Source: Notospermus geniculatus
Taxonomy: Eukaryota > Nemertea > Pilidiophora > Heteronemertea > Lineidae
Direction: 5' to 3'
Length of the DNA stretch: 64,000 bases
Assembly (NCBI GenBank): GCA_002633025.1
Contig: NMRB01000444.1
Location: 199,329-263,328, forward strand
Position numbers and translations under genes: made by a program. Position 1 is the stretch's first letter, and each line of letters starts with the position of its first letter. The notes beneath the pieces are model-generated. The model searched no databases, was not told where the DNA came from, and was given only the letters and a program-made list of their open reading frames with translations. Shown here in pieces: positions 24,408 to 36,929 of the stretch.

Positions 24408-24580
24408 CAAGGCTTCTGCTAGGCTCAAATTTTCATTAGCCACGGTAATGGGAAATGTGAAATAGGCTGCCCAAATACAGCATTTTCCTTTAGCCACAGA
24501 GGTCATTTTTGGCTGATTTTGTGGTCATTTTCAATGATTTTCCCTAATTTTCTGTGTGGCTAATGCTAGCGGAAGCCATG
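24408..24580. mobile_element. TIR element upstream of SLC28 copy 1, left block only
   Basis: The ends CAAGGCTTCTGCTAG and CTAGCGGAAGCCATG resemble the CAGGGTTTCYGCCAG ends of the family at 59668, 60418 and 62996. Flanks gccatt and gccact suggest a 5-6 bp duplication. The right block is uninterrupted near 59909-59914. Confidence 0.55.
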
Positions 24581-25425
24581 GCCACTCCATACACGGCTAC
24601 AATGTATGGAAATGTGCTGTCTGATGTCTGGCACATTGCCATGCCACGTGCAAGAGAATAGAGAATGGTCACCACAACTTTACCTGTGATAAATTGACTG
24701 AACACAAGCCACGTGAATAGTTCGGATAAGGTCCAAATGATAAACAAAGTATCTAAATATCAGAACATTTTTACCAACTGAAAAAGCTGCCAAAATTCAC
24801 GTCGAAATTCCAAATGAAATGTGGTTATTTTGTGAAACACTCACAGCATTGCTGACTACCACATGTTTTATGAATGGCATTTATTGGCACATTCATTGAG
24901 TGACGTCACTGGATATACTTGGAATCACCTCAAACTGTAATGGTACTAAAAATAACTAGCTCTTCTACTGTGAATACTCACTCCCACTGAAATGTTTCAG
25001 AACCTTGGAGCACAAGAAAGTCACCCAAGAGTGGTAAAATTTCAAGTCTTTTCAAAAAATTGTGATCCAGGTCCTTAAATTAATAAAAGATTTTCAAAAG
25101 TAACTCTTTTTCCAGGCCCTGTAACTGTTGATGTACATCGGTAAATAAGTACACAAAATAAAAAAACTGATGAAACGTTGTAATTCATGATAAAAAAATT
25201 TGATTGCAAACAATCTGTTTTTTATTCAAATAAATATTCTGTTTTGAGAGGGTGGGGACTTTCCACTACATGGATCCAACTTATTTTGTTCCATTTTATT
25301 ATAGCCAGTGGGTATAGCAACCAAAGATGTAACTGCACTTCCTATCTATGATGAGTATGATAATCAGAATACAACCTGAACAGTCAGATCTCAGACGTGT
25401 AGGCCGAGTTCTACCTCGCTGTGTG

Positions 25426-25510
25426 GTCCTACTTGTTGTCATATTTGTGTTGTGATTAAATCTGTACGGTACAGATTTAATCACAACACAAATATGACAA
25501 CAAGTAGGAC
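25426..25510. repeat. Perfect palindrome, 42-bp arms, 1-nt spacer
   Basis: The arm starting gtcctacttgttgtcatatt is followed after one G by its exact complement. The right block has only the second arm (about 60908-60949), so the left block gained an inverted copy or the right lost one. Confidence 0.9.
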
Positions 25511-25664
25511 AAAAATGCTACATAATTTACAATTACTTCAAATTCTGAGACAGTTCTCTGAGCATTGGACTTGGAGTGAACATATTTTTCATTTTATAAA
25601 GTCAGACCAACTTGCTATTCATTCAATCTGGCCAGGTGCCAATTAAACCACATCTCCAACAAAG

Positions 25665-25731
25665 GCAGGCCTTTCCGTTTGACGGGCGGGCGCTAAAATG
25701 TGCATGTGCCTCGTCAAATGGAAAGGCCTGC
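25665..25731. repeat. Hairpin at the end of the left block
   Basis: Arms gcaggcctttccgtttgacg ... cgtcaaatggaaaggcctgc. It lies at the duplication boundary and shares ctaaaatgtgcat with the hairpin at 9631-9722. Confidence 0.65.
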
Positions 25732-26376
25732 AAAGGCCAATAGATAATGAGGGGTCAGAGTTTAGGTCAGTAGCTGGACGACTGAAAAGGGGACAACTAC
25801 CGGTACTGGAATTGGAAATGTGGAAGTGGAAAGGGGGAAAAAACCAGTTTCTGCCTACAAAACAGCAAAACAAAATGAAAAGGGAAACGATAGCTAGCCT
25901 ACTCGGTAGTGGAACAAGTTTAGAATCCCCCCAATCAATCAATGCCCCAAAAAAGGTCATCGATTGATTGACGGAATAGGCCTAGGCTCCCCTAGGCCTA
26001 AGGCATTATTGTGTGCCATGGAGTTATGTCACTTCCCGATCTCGATCGGGGATTCTAACATTAGCCCCATCGAAGGAAATGAAATACTATGAAGCATGAA
26101 ATTGTAAAGCCTCAATCATTGTATCCCCGCCAATACATGCATGCCATGATGAAGACACAGACATGCATACAGTCACCACGTACATGATGTACACGGCACA
26201 TAGGCCTAATGCACGTCAGCATCATGGTCAGGCTCTATTCTAATTTCTAGCAAGACAAATGTATGCAGGACGGCTTCAGCTGTTCAGATCAACCAAAAAA
26301 TGGCTAATGGCCACAGAAATGAGACGAAATCAGGAAAAGGATGATCAGACATCTGAAAGTAATCATTTCAACTCAC

Positions 26377-26520
26377 CAAACGTGATAGTAATCGAGGAAA
26401 CGGCTAAAAAACCTCTATTTTCGATCGCATCAAACAAGGAAAACGGTTTACAATTCCCGGCAAATTTCGAAGCGCCTCGTTTTCGATCGTAAACACACAA
26501 CTCCCGCCAATATTGACGTC
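26377..26520 (-). promoter_or_regulatory. Candidate promoter and noncoding first exon
   Basis: On the minus strand a good donor (CGTTTG|GTGAGT, exon end 26377) follows sequence with an E2F-like TTGGCGGGA and a CRE-like ATGACGTCAA about 130 bp upstream. SLC28 copy 1, the next gene on this strand, has a splice acceptor just before its ATG and so needs an upstream exon. The link is inference; a plus-strand 77-codon frame overlaps. Confidence 0.25.
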
Positions 26521-26705
26521 ATTCGCGCAGCTGGCGAACAATTACAATGGTCAATTGCCATGATTACCTCAAACAACCCCGGGAAACAACCTTTGTTGCC
26601 AGGTGTAACAAACCATGGTTTCCCGCCGATATTATTCTTTGTCCCTAATGAGTGGGCTTTGGTCATTGTGTTTCACAGGTCGGCGCTAGGCGGCGGTATG
26701 CAAGC

Positions 26706-27024
26706 ACCAACCTTTTTGTTAAAAACAACTCTAAGGACAAGCCATGGTTCAATAATGAATGTAGAAACCAAAGGAAGGTGGTAAACCAAGCCAGGTCTAA
26801 GTTGAAGAATGTCAGGTCTGATGAAAATAAAAGACAGTTAAATGTTGAATGTAAAAGGTATAAGAAGTTGTTGAAAAAGAGTTATGCCGAGTATAATAGA
26901 AATCAAGCTGAACAATTACGTTCTTTAAAATTCTCTGAGCCCCAGAAATTTTGGAAGATGGTTAACCCCAAATCCCGAACTGCTGGTCCTCCCGCANGGC
27001 AACCTGGGGAAATTCCAAATTAGG
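26706..27024 (+). pseudogene. CR1/L2-like LINE fragment
   Basis: About 105 codons contain KPWFNNECRNQRK, then a lysine-rich helical stretch with YKKLLKKSYAEYNRNQ and PQKFWKMVNPK. This pattern is typical of the linker between the endonuclease and reverse transcriptase of CR1/L2-type non-LTR retrotransposons. Neither catalytic domain is present, and the frame ends at a stop after an ambiguous base at 26997. It is a truncated relic in the spacer between the duplicated blocks. Confidence 0.65.
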
Positions 27025-27351
27025 TATGAATTGAAATGAAACTACTTTCTATCTTTTAAAACTGTGTTGTTTAGGCCTGCACTTTTAATATCACTCTTTT
27101 GGTGGTTTTTTTGAAAGATGTTTTGAAATAAAAAATAAATAAAATTTTGAGGAGGGGATGATTTCAATGGCGAGAGGGGATGCTAACCAACTTTTTTTTA
27201 CATTGCCTAGGCCTAACACAAAGTTGGTATAAAAGTTGTACAGCAAATGAGAAAAATGAAGGCGAAGACAATTTTTGACACCCTCAGCATATATTTGTGA
27301 AATAAAAAGAACTTTGATCACAGTTTTTCATTAACAATGACTTAGGCCATG

Positions 27352-27428
27352 CACAGTGGCGCGTCAATAGACCTAGCACAAGCTCTCCCCCCTATGGCTT
27401 GTGCTAGGTCTATTGACGCGCCACTGTG
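27352..27428. repeat. Hairpin with near-perfect arms
   Basis: The arm cacagtggcgcgtcaataga is exactly complementary to the sequence ending tctattgacgcgccactgtg; the loop is a short C-rich segment. Confidence 0.8.
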
Positions 27429-27602
27429 GGCCATGTAGGCCCAGCAGCAGGCCTACACGTGTTACTCTGTGTTTCTGCTGTGGGTCACTGTGTCCCCCTT
27501 ATTGTTTGGGAAACACAGTGGCAGATGATCGACATGTTTCTCTCATCTCTGTGTCCCTATTGTCAAGTCGCTGCTCAGGCCTATTTCGATCCAGACAATA
27601 TC

Positions 27603-27918
27603 ACAGGCAAAATGACGTACATACGGCGGACGTACAGCTACTTTTATATCCGCCGTATAGTACAATGGATCATCCTCTGGACGTCCGGTGTACGTATGGC
27701 TTACGTACGGAAAAATATGTCCGCCGAGTATATGCCGTACGTCCCGCCGTACGTATGGCATACGTACGGCATACGCCATATATCCCGCGTACATACGACG
27801 ACGTACATACAAATTTAATCTAGCTACTTTTATATACGGTATATATACGCAACCAGGACTGGCGGACGTATGCCGTATATACGCCATACGTCCTCCAGAT
27901 GTACGTCATTTTCCCTGT
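27603..27918. mobile_element. Foldback element packed with CGTACG words
   Basis: The ends acaggcaaaatgacgtacat and atgtacgtcattttccctgt pair. The interior is saturated with CGTACG, TACGTA, GGCATACG and CCGTATA in both orientations. Several frames are open but only because of this low complexity. Confidence 0.65.
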
Positions 27919-28084
27919 ATAGAAGGGGAACACTCGCATGGAGAACAATGGCAGATGTTACACCGGTATTGTACATGAGAGCAAAAACAACACTGCCAAA
28001 AACGGGATCTGCACATAGAAACGCTCCGCTCCGCTGGAAAGCCGCCCGTAGATCTATACCTTACACCTGACCAATGTTACTTCA

Positions 28085-28182
28085 ATAGCGGTTACGAAAC
28101 GCGCCCTGCTAACAGACTACGATGGACGACGGACACCGCGTGACGACTATAGCTCACAGGTGAGCTAAAAACATGATTAGGC
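28085..28182 (+). repeat. Fragment of the CTCACCTGGGTGA repeat family
   Basis: Contains gcggttacgaaacgcgccct, gacgacggac and ends agctcacaggtgagctaaaa, as in the fuller copy at 50748-51390. Confidence 0.6.
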
Positions 28183-28278
28183 CCCATCTGTGCCAGTGGT
28201 TGAGAGCGTATAACTAGTATTAAGCTCGAGGCCACTGGGGACGAGTGTAACTCCTTCTATTCTATTTGACTCTTCTAA

Positions 28279-29187
28279 TGCCCGCTGTACACGATCAAAT
28301 TTTTATGGTTTCCGATCTCAAGATCGGAAACCATATAGTGTTTGGTCGTGGTGTCTGTCTGTCTGTCTGTCTGTCTGTNNNNNNNNNNNNNNNNNNNNNN
28401 NNNNNNNNNNNNNNNNNNNNNNNNNNNNNNNNNNNNNNNNNNNNNNNNNNNNNNNNNNNNNNNNNNNNNNNNNNNNNNNNNNNNNNNNNNNNNNNNNNNN
28501 NNNNNNNNNNNNNNNNNNNNNNNNNNNNNNNNNNNNNNNNNNNNNNNNNNNNNNNNNNNNNNNNNNNNNNNNNNNNNNNNNNNNNNNNNNNNNNNNNNNN
28601 NNNNNNNNNNNNNNNNNNNNNNNNNNNNNNNNNNNNNNNNNNNNNNNNNNNNNNNNNNNNNNNNNNNNNNNNNNNNNNNNNNNNNNNNNNNNNNNNNNNN
28701 NNNNNNNNNNNNNNNNNNNNNNNNNNNNNNNNNNNNNNNNNNNNNNNNNNNNNNNNNNNNNNNNNNNNNNNNNNNNNNNNNNNNNNNNNNNNNNNNNNNN
28801 NNNNNNNNNNNNNNNNNNNNNNNNNNNNNNNNNNNNNNNNNNNNNNNNNNNNNNACAGTTCTAAAGTGCAAATCTACTCAGAATTTCAGGGGAAAACTAA
28901 TTAGAAGCCTGCATTAACCATCCCCTATTTGTTTAATCAAGGATCCCTGTTCCAGTTACGCAATACTTCTCAAGGTCAGAGGTCAAGGTCACAGATAACT
29001 AGCTCTAGAGTAGTAACTTATCATCGGAAACCATAGACATCGCTCCGATGTCCTTTTCTTGTTCATCCAATTTTTTGGAAATTCAGATTCCGGGCCTATT
29101 GGGGCTTCTATGTATAAACCCGCATGTAGGCCTTTATTGAGCATATTCAGAAAATTGGATGAAAAATTTGACCGTGTACAGCGGGCT
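28279..29187. mobile_element. TIR element interrupted by assembly gap, right block only
   Basis: The ends tgcccgctgtacacgatcaa and the complement ending gtgtacagcgggct form terminal repeats. A second inner inverted pair is ggtttccgatctcaagatcg and its partner. A CTGT microsatellite runs into the gap. The left block near 6662 has no insert. Confidence 0.65.
28379..28854. other. Assembly gap (Ns), 476 bp
   Basis: A run of N that begins inside a (CTGT)n repeat. Confidence 1.
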
Positions 29188-31035
29188 TTATCAGAGTATC
29201 CAAGGTGTCTCTTAACATGCATATCATCCAACAGTTGAACAGAGGAAGACGTTAATAATTATGAATCCCTGTTTAAGTGAGAAAATCTGTCTGGAATAGT
29301 CCATAAGAAATACATGTATGTAAATAACTGCAGTAGTTGCCCAACACAGGCAAAGTTATTAAAGGGACCTTAAAGGCAGCTAGCTATTACGCTCATGTAT
29401 CATTTGGAACGACCTGAGGTGAACTGCTTATCTGTCCACTGGACGGCGCATTTCACCTCGGACACAAGTACAAGGCAGCCATATTGTTTATCATCAAACC
29501 CACGTGACCGACCATGGGACTACATGTATTTTGGCCTGTTAAGATGTTCAACCCCATGATGTGCTGTATAAGTTGAGGCATATTATTTATAAACTTACCG
29601 GTATCTCACCCAATCTGCCAATTATTGATCAATAACGCAACATTTTTGTGTGACCTAGTTAGTTCATGCGCAGGGTTACTGCTGGTGTGATGAGGCGAAC
29701 CGCATCTGAACTCTCACAAACGGGCAGCAATCGTTGCGCGTTCAAGATGGCTGCCTTGGAATTGTGTCCGAGGGGAAATGCGAGTCTTCACGGAAATTGC
29801 CGAGCAGTTACCTTCGGAAGTTCCGAATGCTCATGGATGAGTGTGGTCACTTGATCAAAGGTGGTGGTAGCAACTGCTAACCTACGGATTTGTGCTCAAA
29901 TGTTGATGTTTTGTGTATTTTACGTGCATTACACGTCGGAGTTAGATTTCATGCCAACTGATCGGTGTAATGAGCACATCAAAATGCCTATGAGGAGGCT
30001 GCCAGGGTCCCTTTCAATCTTTGGAAGCCCTAGTTAATTCATTCTCGGCAGTAAAAAAACAAAATGCAAATCAAGCTGATAGTAAAGCGACTAGCAGAAT
30101 TCGTAACGCAGATATCAAATCCAAGAAATCAATCAAATTATAGCAGACAGTACGTGAATAAATGAATTTCATCCTCAGTTTTGATTGAGTGCTATATGTG
30201 ACGTAATGAGGAACCGGTAGGAACTAGTCCATGACGTGGCGCTGACGAACAACTCAGTTAAAACTATGACGTTGAAAGTCAAGCCAACGTTATTTGCCAT
30301 TTAATTCTGAAACTACACCCTACTTCTAGCCCTAATATACCTGAAGTAGTCCATTGAATTTCAAATTTTACACGTTTATCATCCAGTAAAGGACTGACTC
30401 AATGTATCTGAATGTTTTCAAATGAAAATTCAAGCGGAAACATGTTGAATTTCATCGATAAAATTGACAATTGTAGCGTAAAGAACAGACCGAAGAGCGA
30501 CGTCATTGATTCTGAATGACGTATCACACATAACATCACGGATGATGCGCGACATCACTGATGTTTTCAACGTCGTAGAGCATGCACTTTTGTGTTAAAA
30601 CTGTGTTGTTCCCGTTCGTTGTTCCCCAGCGCCTCCTTTGGGCACTCCGGTTCCCCATTGACACACATGTTGTCCATGTATTTCATGGTTTTATTTTGGG
30701 CCCCTGAATTGTGACTTCTTTCGAAAGTCTGTTGTTGAAAGTGCATGTGCATGTATAAGGACAACCTCCATGACCACTACATTTGGTGATCCAATGCACA
30801 CCGCATGCACTGTACATTTTTACCTAAACCAGACTTTCGAAACTGGGGTCCTTATAAATATTTTCATTTTCGTGATCACTACGCCGTCACGAAAATTAGG
30901 TACACATTATTAAAGCAATGCAAAAATAATTGATTTTACATGGTTCCTGGTCAGCATATTCAAGGGCCCTACATCAAGATATGACAATGACAATAATATG
31001 ATGGAAAATGAAATCAAAATGAAATCATGATTAAA

Positions 31036-31305
31036 GCTGCACACTATGCACTGCTACTCACTCCCCAGTTCGGCCGAAATATAGTGCAACCTCATCTACA
31101 GGTGTGCGTAGTCTATAGAACCACATATTATAGCATTATCCTGCATCGAGGTTTTGCGAATCCCCTTGGGGAATCCCCAATGCTGTGTGTAGTCTTGCGC
31201 AGCCAGCCACACAGTACTGCTACGGTTCCCCAGATTCGAAACAGCGGCTGGGTGACCGAGACTATGCTCGTCGATTATAACCCATCTGTCTATAGTGTCT
31301 GGCTT
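31036..31305 (+). repeat. Dispersed 270-bp repeat, copy A
   Basis: Matches 59410-59838 from gcacactatgca to tatagtgtctggctt. It contains the palindrome-like ttggggaatccccaa and cttgcgcagccagccacac. It is uninterrupted here, whereas the second copy carries a 144-bp insertion. Confidence 0.85.
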
Positions 31306-31366
31306 TAAATAATGACAAGCACAATAAAATTGTATTGCTAAGGCACACACTTTATAAATCATCCCT

Positions 31367-32060
31367 CAATCCTGACACATTCATGACATTCTTTGGGACA
31401 AAATTTTCTGAATATTTTTTTGTATACCATCTCCTATTACAGTCCTTATGCCCGGTTGTTCAGGTGTGGCTCACGTGAGCCTGGCTTATTCCTCAAACTC
31501 GAGTTCACGTAAGTCGCGCTTATGTCTGGTCATAAGAACAGCTTAATCAATTCCGAGTTTATTGCACAGCCTGAATTGAACTCGGGATTACCGAAGCCTG
31601 GCTTATTACCTTCCTTCCCAATGCTTTCCTATACAATTTGCTCGATGATGTCTGCCCGGTTTGCTCAGGTGTGGCTTACGTGAGCTGAACCAATGCTTCT
31701 GCCATCCACAAAGTCAGGGCATACAGTGAATAGGCGTACCATTATAAGTCGCGCTTATAACCACCCCTCTGCCAGGTGTATTATAAGAAAGGCTTAAGCT
31801 TGGCTTGTGTTTGAAGCCCAACCTGCGCAACGCGTTGTGAAATATAAGTCTGGCTTAAGCCACGCTTATGTCGGGATCGACCCAACTCTGGCTTAAGCCA
31901 AGGCTGAACAACCGGGCATTAGAGTGGTAACCACAAGCATTTACATTATTCACAAGATATTTACATCATTTCCCAGGCAAGCTGTAAGCATTAGTGCTGA
32001 TTAGAACCAGTTCTGGCCACAAGGTCATGCAACCATTGTTCCTGGAATGGATTCACCAAC
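31367..32060 (-). pseudogene. Broken copy of the ShKT-like exon
   Basis: Counterpart of 9211-9405 in the right block. It is split by the TTA-flanked element at 31449-31918 and has lost the frame: one extra base near the tgg-tt-g-c-a-t-g segment, an in-frame stop replacing a lysine-leucine pair, and disrupted terminal cysteines. It cannot encode the left-block product. Confidence 0.55.
31449..31918. mobile_element. TTA-flanked TIR element, right block only
   Basis: The ends TGCCCGGTTGTTCAG and CTGAACAACCGGGCA are exact complements, with TTA on both sides (31446-31448, 31919-31921). The left block reads cagtccttggagtgg without insert. The interior is built of GGCTTA/TAAGCC words in both orientations. 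PIF/Harbinger-like by target. Confidence 0.8.
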
Positions 32061-32099
32061 ATTTTGGGCTGAATTCATTGTCTCAGTAATGACCCAGAT

Positions 32100-33905
32100 A
32101 ATTTGATACGCCAGTTTGTATAATTTTGTTGCCGTAACTTTAACATGTTTAATAGGAAAACCTTTGCAAACGTTGAAACGAAATATTCCACTGGTGTATT
32201 ATAAAATTTGGGCATTTTTTCGTGTTTTAGCCTTTTCTTTGTGGCTTATTCATGCAGATTGATAACGCAATCATCATGATTTAGTTAGTGCATATAAAAG
32301 TTCATTCATTCCTGGGCATATTATTGTCTTCAGTTCTAATGTAATCCAACAGTAACACAGTTAAATTTTGATTTAAAAATTTGAACCAAAAACACAATTT
32401 TCGTGAATTACATGACAGGTTCATGACGAATTAACAATCTGAAAAGTACATCTAGTGGGCATCTCCACTAGCTACAATAATCCGCTGGTTAAATGAGTAA
32501 AAAATAAACTCCACTTAAATTATATCAATTTTAAATTTTTGAAGTGTGTTTCATTGACTTTAAAACAGGATTTGAGGAAAAACTGTGCAGAAACAGCCAA
32601 TTTAACCAGCGGTGCCTAGTAGATACTGGCCATTGGAAAGCGCATGATGCTGTCTCAGCCCTGAATATTTTCCCTCCGTCTTGTAATTCAACCTTTTAAA
32701 TATTTTTTCCATAAATTTTAGAAAGTATTCCTAACGATGCACAAGCATATGTGTCTTGTAACCTTGAATATAGATGAAAGGATTGGCCTGCCTGCCAGCT
32801 TGTCCGCGATACATAAATTGCAGGACGTCGCAAAATACTGTCTTACAAGTATAATGGCCTATGTTTTTGTGTGATCAGATAAGGTTGCGTTCAGAATAAC
32901 TCAACAATATGAACTTGAAATGAAATCAGCTCTATATATGGCACTTAACTGTTTTTTAAATCAGTTAATAGTCATCTTGAAAGATGTACATGTAGGTCGG
33001 ATCAAAATAATTATCACAAGCCCATGTGTTGTTCCTGTTGAATATATTTTCTCAATTTTGAGAAGATTGACTCTATTGCTTCTGATAATCAGTATGGATG
33101 GAGGATTGTCTAATCAGTGAACAAGTACATGCCAAACACCAAGCGCACTCTTATTCTTCTTACTTCACTTTATCTGATAATTAGAGTGAGGTCGAGTAAC
33201 TAGCTACATGTAAATAAGAAAGAAAGGTGCCATTGAACATGAATGGCAATAATTAAGATCACAGTGCAGCGATGGAGAATGAGATTAAAACTATACTTGC
33301 TCATTCCATTAGCTAGTGTTTTATAAATGAATTTACAAAAGACAAACTGACACAAACCGACTCTACTGCACCATGTCTGTATCATATTTTTAGTTTTTTT
33401 GTTAACGCTCTTATTGCATGACCTGCACATTCTAATTAAGATTTGGCACAACTTTCAGAATATAAACATATAAAATGTGGCCTTGTTCAAGAATTTACCA
33501 CATTTCATTCAGTGTCATGATGTACAATCCATATTGTTCTTGAATTAGTACTGCGTAACCGAAATTTATGTCTATCATTTGGATATTTAGAGTGACTGCG
33601 GAAGACAGGTGCGAACTACATGTAGTTGTGTTAGGTTCTTGCTTTAGATCAGAAATAAATGTAGATTTACTGGCTAAGACAACCCACAGAATCACGAATT
33701 CAGATGTAAGGGACAAAGGAGACGACATGCTGTGTACTTAGAAAAAATATCCAGTTGAATCTCGGTTGGGGACCACCTCGGTAACGGGATCACCTCACCT
33801 TTGTGGACCACTTTAGTACAGTTAATTTCTATTAACATGACCTCGGTGTATTGTATATGCAGCGAATAAACATTATTTCTGGTCCGTTTCATGGTAGGTA
33901 ATTGC
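32100..33905. other. No gene seen; AT-rich unique sequence
   Basis: The right block departs from homology with the left near here. Frames are short and show no recognisable domain or splice pattern. A ttaaccagcgg/ccgctggttaa pair at 32480-32610 is the only structure noticed. Confidence 0.5.
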
Positions 33906-33909
33906 AATA

Positions 33910-34620
33910 CAGTGGAACCCATCAGGTCGACCACCCCTCGCCCGATTTTTGTCGGTCCCAATGAAATCATTCACATTTTCTATTAGCTACGCCAAACACC
34001 CTCTACCCCGACCGCGACAACCCAAATGGCGGACCCCACGCTTCATTTATAAATGCTTAAATGACCACGACAACAGATCTGAAGTAGATAGAACATGGGC
34101 TCTTTTGAAATACTACATGTACATAAACATGGATTATCAGTCAGAATATAGAGATGGTCAGAATGACATTCGGCCACAACACCATTAGCCAAGCCAAACG
34201 AAGCTTCCAAAAGATTTTGCAAAGATCTTCATTTTTTATTATGGCTGTGACTACGGTTAGCCAAACGCCGCAATTTGGATGATTCCTGCACCTTTTAATC
34301 ATCGTAATCAAAGTCCTTTTGAACACATGATTTAGCAATCAAGGTAGCCATTTTTAGTTGAACTGGGCAATTTGGATTTCAAAGGATATGCTGCTAATTG
34401 TCTGTGAATCAGCTAATTAGTGGTCACCTTAGTTGCTAAATCATATGATCAAAGAGCCCTGAACATGTTTTTCTCTTCCCCGAAATCTCAAATTTAACTT
34501 AAATTACAGTCCGTTCACTAATTAAGAGGCACTTATGGTGTAAGCGTCCAAATTAATCAACAGTTGACTTGGTATGGTCAGTCTGGTGCTTCGTCTGTCA
34601 CAGTATCAGCTAATACACTG
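33910..34620 (+). mobile_element. pogo/Tigger-like element, plus copy
   Basis: Begins CAGTGGAACCCATCAGGTCG after TA and continues with cgaccacccctcgcccgatt. It matches the complement of 19942-20613 through gactgaccataccaagtcaa (present here inverted). There is no intact transposase frame; the 3' end is not defined. Confidence 0.65.
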
Positions 34621-34624
34621 GAAA

Positions 34625-36925
34625 ATTTATGAAATGAAATTTAATTCCAGCAAACCACGACTTTGGGTTTCAAAAGTGACCCGTTTGTTGATATGTCTTC
34701 AAGCCCTCACCACCACTAGGTTCTTTGATAAACTTTAGCAAATTCCTTTTGCCTGAGGTAGTGAGAAGTCTATCTTGAATATTATAGATCACTGGAGTAG
34801 GCGGTATACATCTCCTTGCAATGCTGGCCATTTTTCCACTCAGGGGCTCGAATTGTACCACTTTACCCTACACTCAATTTATAAGAATTTTGTTGCATGC
34901 TAGGTTCTGTATGTGTAGGCCTACAGTTGTAGGCTTTCAGTTAAGCTTTGCAAGGGTGACAAACAGTTGACACACCTTAATCACACATGAAGGAACACAA
35001 TGCGGTTGATTGGCGTAAATCAATTAACAGTGTGTAGGTGTTACTGACATGTAGAGAGGGCTCTACACAGTCTTATTCCATGACATGTGAGAAAATGAGA
35101 TGAATTCAAGCGGTGACCTTTCGTCTTATTTCACAAGACTGATTCTGAGAAGATGGGGTCAATTTAAGCGCTGCCCTTTAATCTTAGTTCGTGACATGTG
35201 AGAAGACGAGATAACTTAAACAGTGTTCTTTAAGTTTTGGCAGGAATACCCTGTCAATTATTTCACATTTGGTCTGACAATTTCGGTAACGGGACCACCT
35301 CATTCTCTGATATCTGGATCAGGGTGAAATTGCCATAGTAATCTCGAAATTTTGTGGAGTCCTGTTATTTTTGCGTTCTCAGAGCTGCACAAGATCATAT
35401 CGAAAAGTCGGTATGCATTTTGCCCTACATAACCGCAAGCGACAATTGCTGTACAAAGTCGTAGTGTATTTTCCACCTGTGAACCACTGTTTTTGGTGTT
35501 CAACTTGCAATATCTCCTAGCAGTATTTGTATCTCGGAGTCGGGGTTTTCAGAAAATACAACCTTATGATCTACTTGTCCTGATCAGTGAAACTATAATT
35601 CATTTTGACAGGGTTGAAGCCCGTAAAATCTCACTTCAAAAGTTGTGGTCTGGCTCCAGTTTACACTAAAGGTCGCATGATTGATGTGTTGTGTCAACTT
35701 CAAAGTCTATTTTGACCATCTTGGAGTGACCGGATCGAGTTGGGGTGAACGGTATCTGTTTCTAGACAAATAAATCTGTCATCTGGTGGAATTTCATCCA
35801 CTTTGAGTACAAATTAGCCCCGTAACTTTGAAGGAGAAACATTCATGTTGCTGCCCTCACACTGGCTATTGCCTGTTCTGAACACACAGGTACCGTTGAG
35901 ACAGAGTTCATTGGTACATGATACTTCATTGTTTATCGTTAATGAGGTCAGTTGAAGAAACTGGAAAACAGTCATAGTGTCCAAGGCAGAGCTATAATTA
36001 GTTGCTGGGAACATGCGACTCATGTACAGGGGACTTTCTGACACATACACATGGGCATAATACTATGGACTACATGTATATACAAATGCGGCACTTTTCT
36101 GGATGAATTGCTAAAACAACACAGGGAAAGTAAGCTTGAAAGAGCGTGAAATCCCTTGGCCTTCATGTGGTCTTTTACAGTAACCTGGAAAGCAATCAAG
36201 CATGCAAGCTGGGTAAATCTGACTTCCTGAACAAATGCTGTAGGCACCCGATTTTTATAATACACCAGTGTCGCTTCTTACGTGCATGGCATCGGTGTTG
36301 CAGCAGCATTAGTATTTGTTTACAACTGCCTTGTAAATATTCTAAATTCGTATCTAAACGATCACTGGTAGACCAGGACTGCGGATTTCATTAGTGGTAA
36401 TGCCATTGTCGTATGTCATGAACTGGTCATAAAATGCTGAGCCGTTGCAGGTCGAGGAAAATTTTCCGATACAATCATTCATAGAATCGTATAAAAGAAC
36501 CTCGACCCGGACGATTTTGGTGTCGTTTTGAAGAAAAATAAGTCTAGTTTAATGTGCAAGAAACACACAAGTTTAAAATATCCAGCTCTTTCTAAATGAT
36601 AATTAAACATATGAAAAAGGTCAGAGGTGGAGCAACTTGGCGGAGTAACTGGCAGTGGCCATGGTGGCGAAGCTTTCATTTTCGTGAAGTGTAAATAGCC
36701 ATTTTGACTCTAAATTCTATTTCCCGCCATTAGCCAAGAATGAAAAAGGCGGGGGAAAAGGTCAAGGTGATTTCTTCACCCGAGACTGGTCAGGATCTAA
36801 ATAAATTACTAAGATACGTTTGCAGAGTGTTTTGCTGGTATCTAAAGACTTGGCCAAGTGTGCGTCATCTGCTACATGTACCAATAATATGGTGACCAAC
36901 TATTTCCAGTGTGTTTCCAGCTTTA
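34625..36925. other. No gene supported
   Basis: Only short frames. A minus-strand stretch near 35840-35930 has a CLNGTC motif reminiscent of EGF-like domains but too few cysteines to call. Two degenerate segments near 35090-35230 repeat tcttatttcacaag/acatgtgagaa words. Confidence 0.4.
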
Positions 36926-36929
36926 GTTC

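Larger units (their letters stand above)
6648..25663. repeat. Left block of segmental duplication
   Basis: Collinear with 28256-61739 apart from lineage-specific insertions and one non-homologous stretch (about 9460-13000). It starts at ctattctatttgac and ends near ctccaacaaa, motifs found at both ends of the right block. It carries a complete SLC28 gene with flanking sequence. Intron sequences as well as exons align, so this is DNA-level duplication and not retroposition. Confidence 0.88.

Noticed and set aside
27401-27978. Overlapping 96-140 codon frames rich in Y, R, T and P
   Set aside because: Produced by the repetitive CGTACG interior of a foldback element, open in several frames on both strands.
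35814-36050. EGF-like fragment with CLNGTC on the minus strand
   Set aside because: Too few cysteines, no convincing splice sites, no neighbouring EGF exons.
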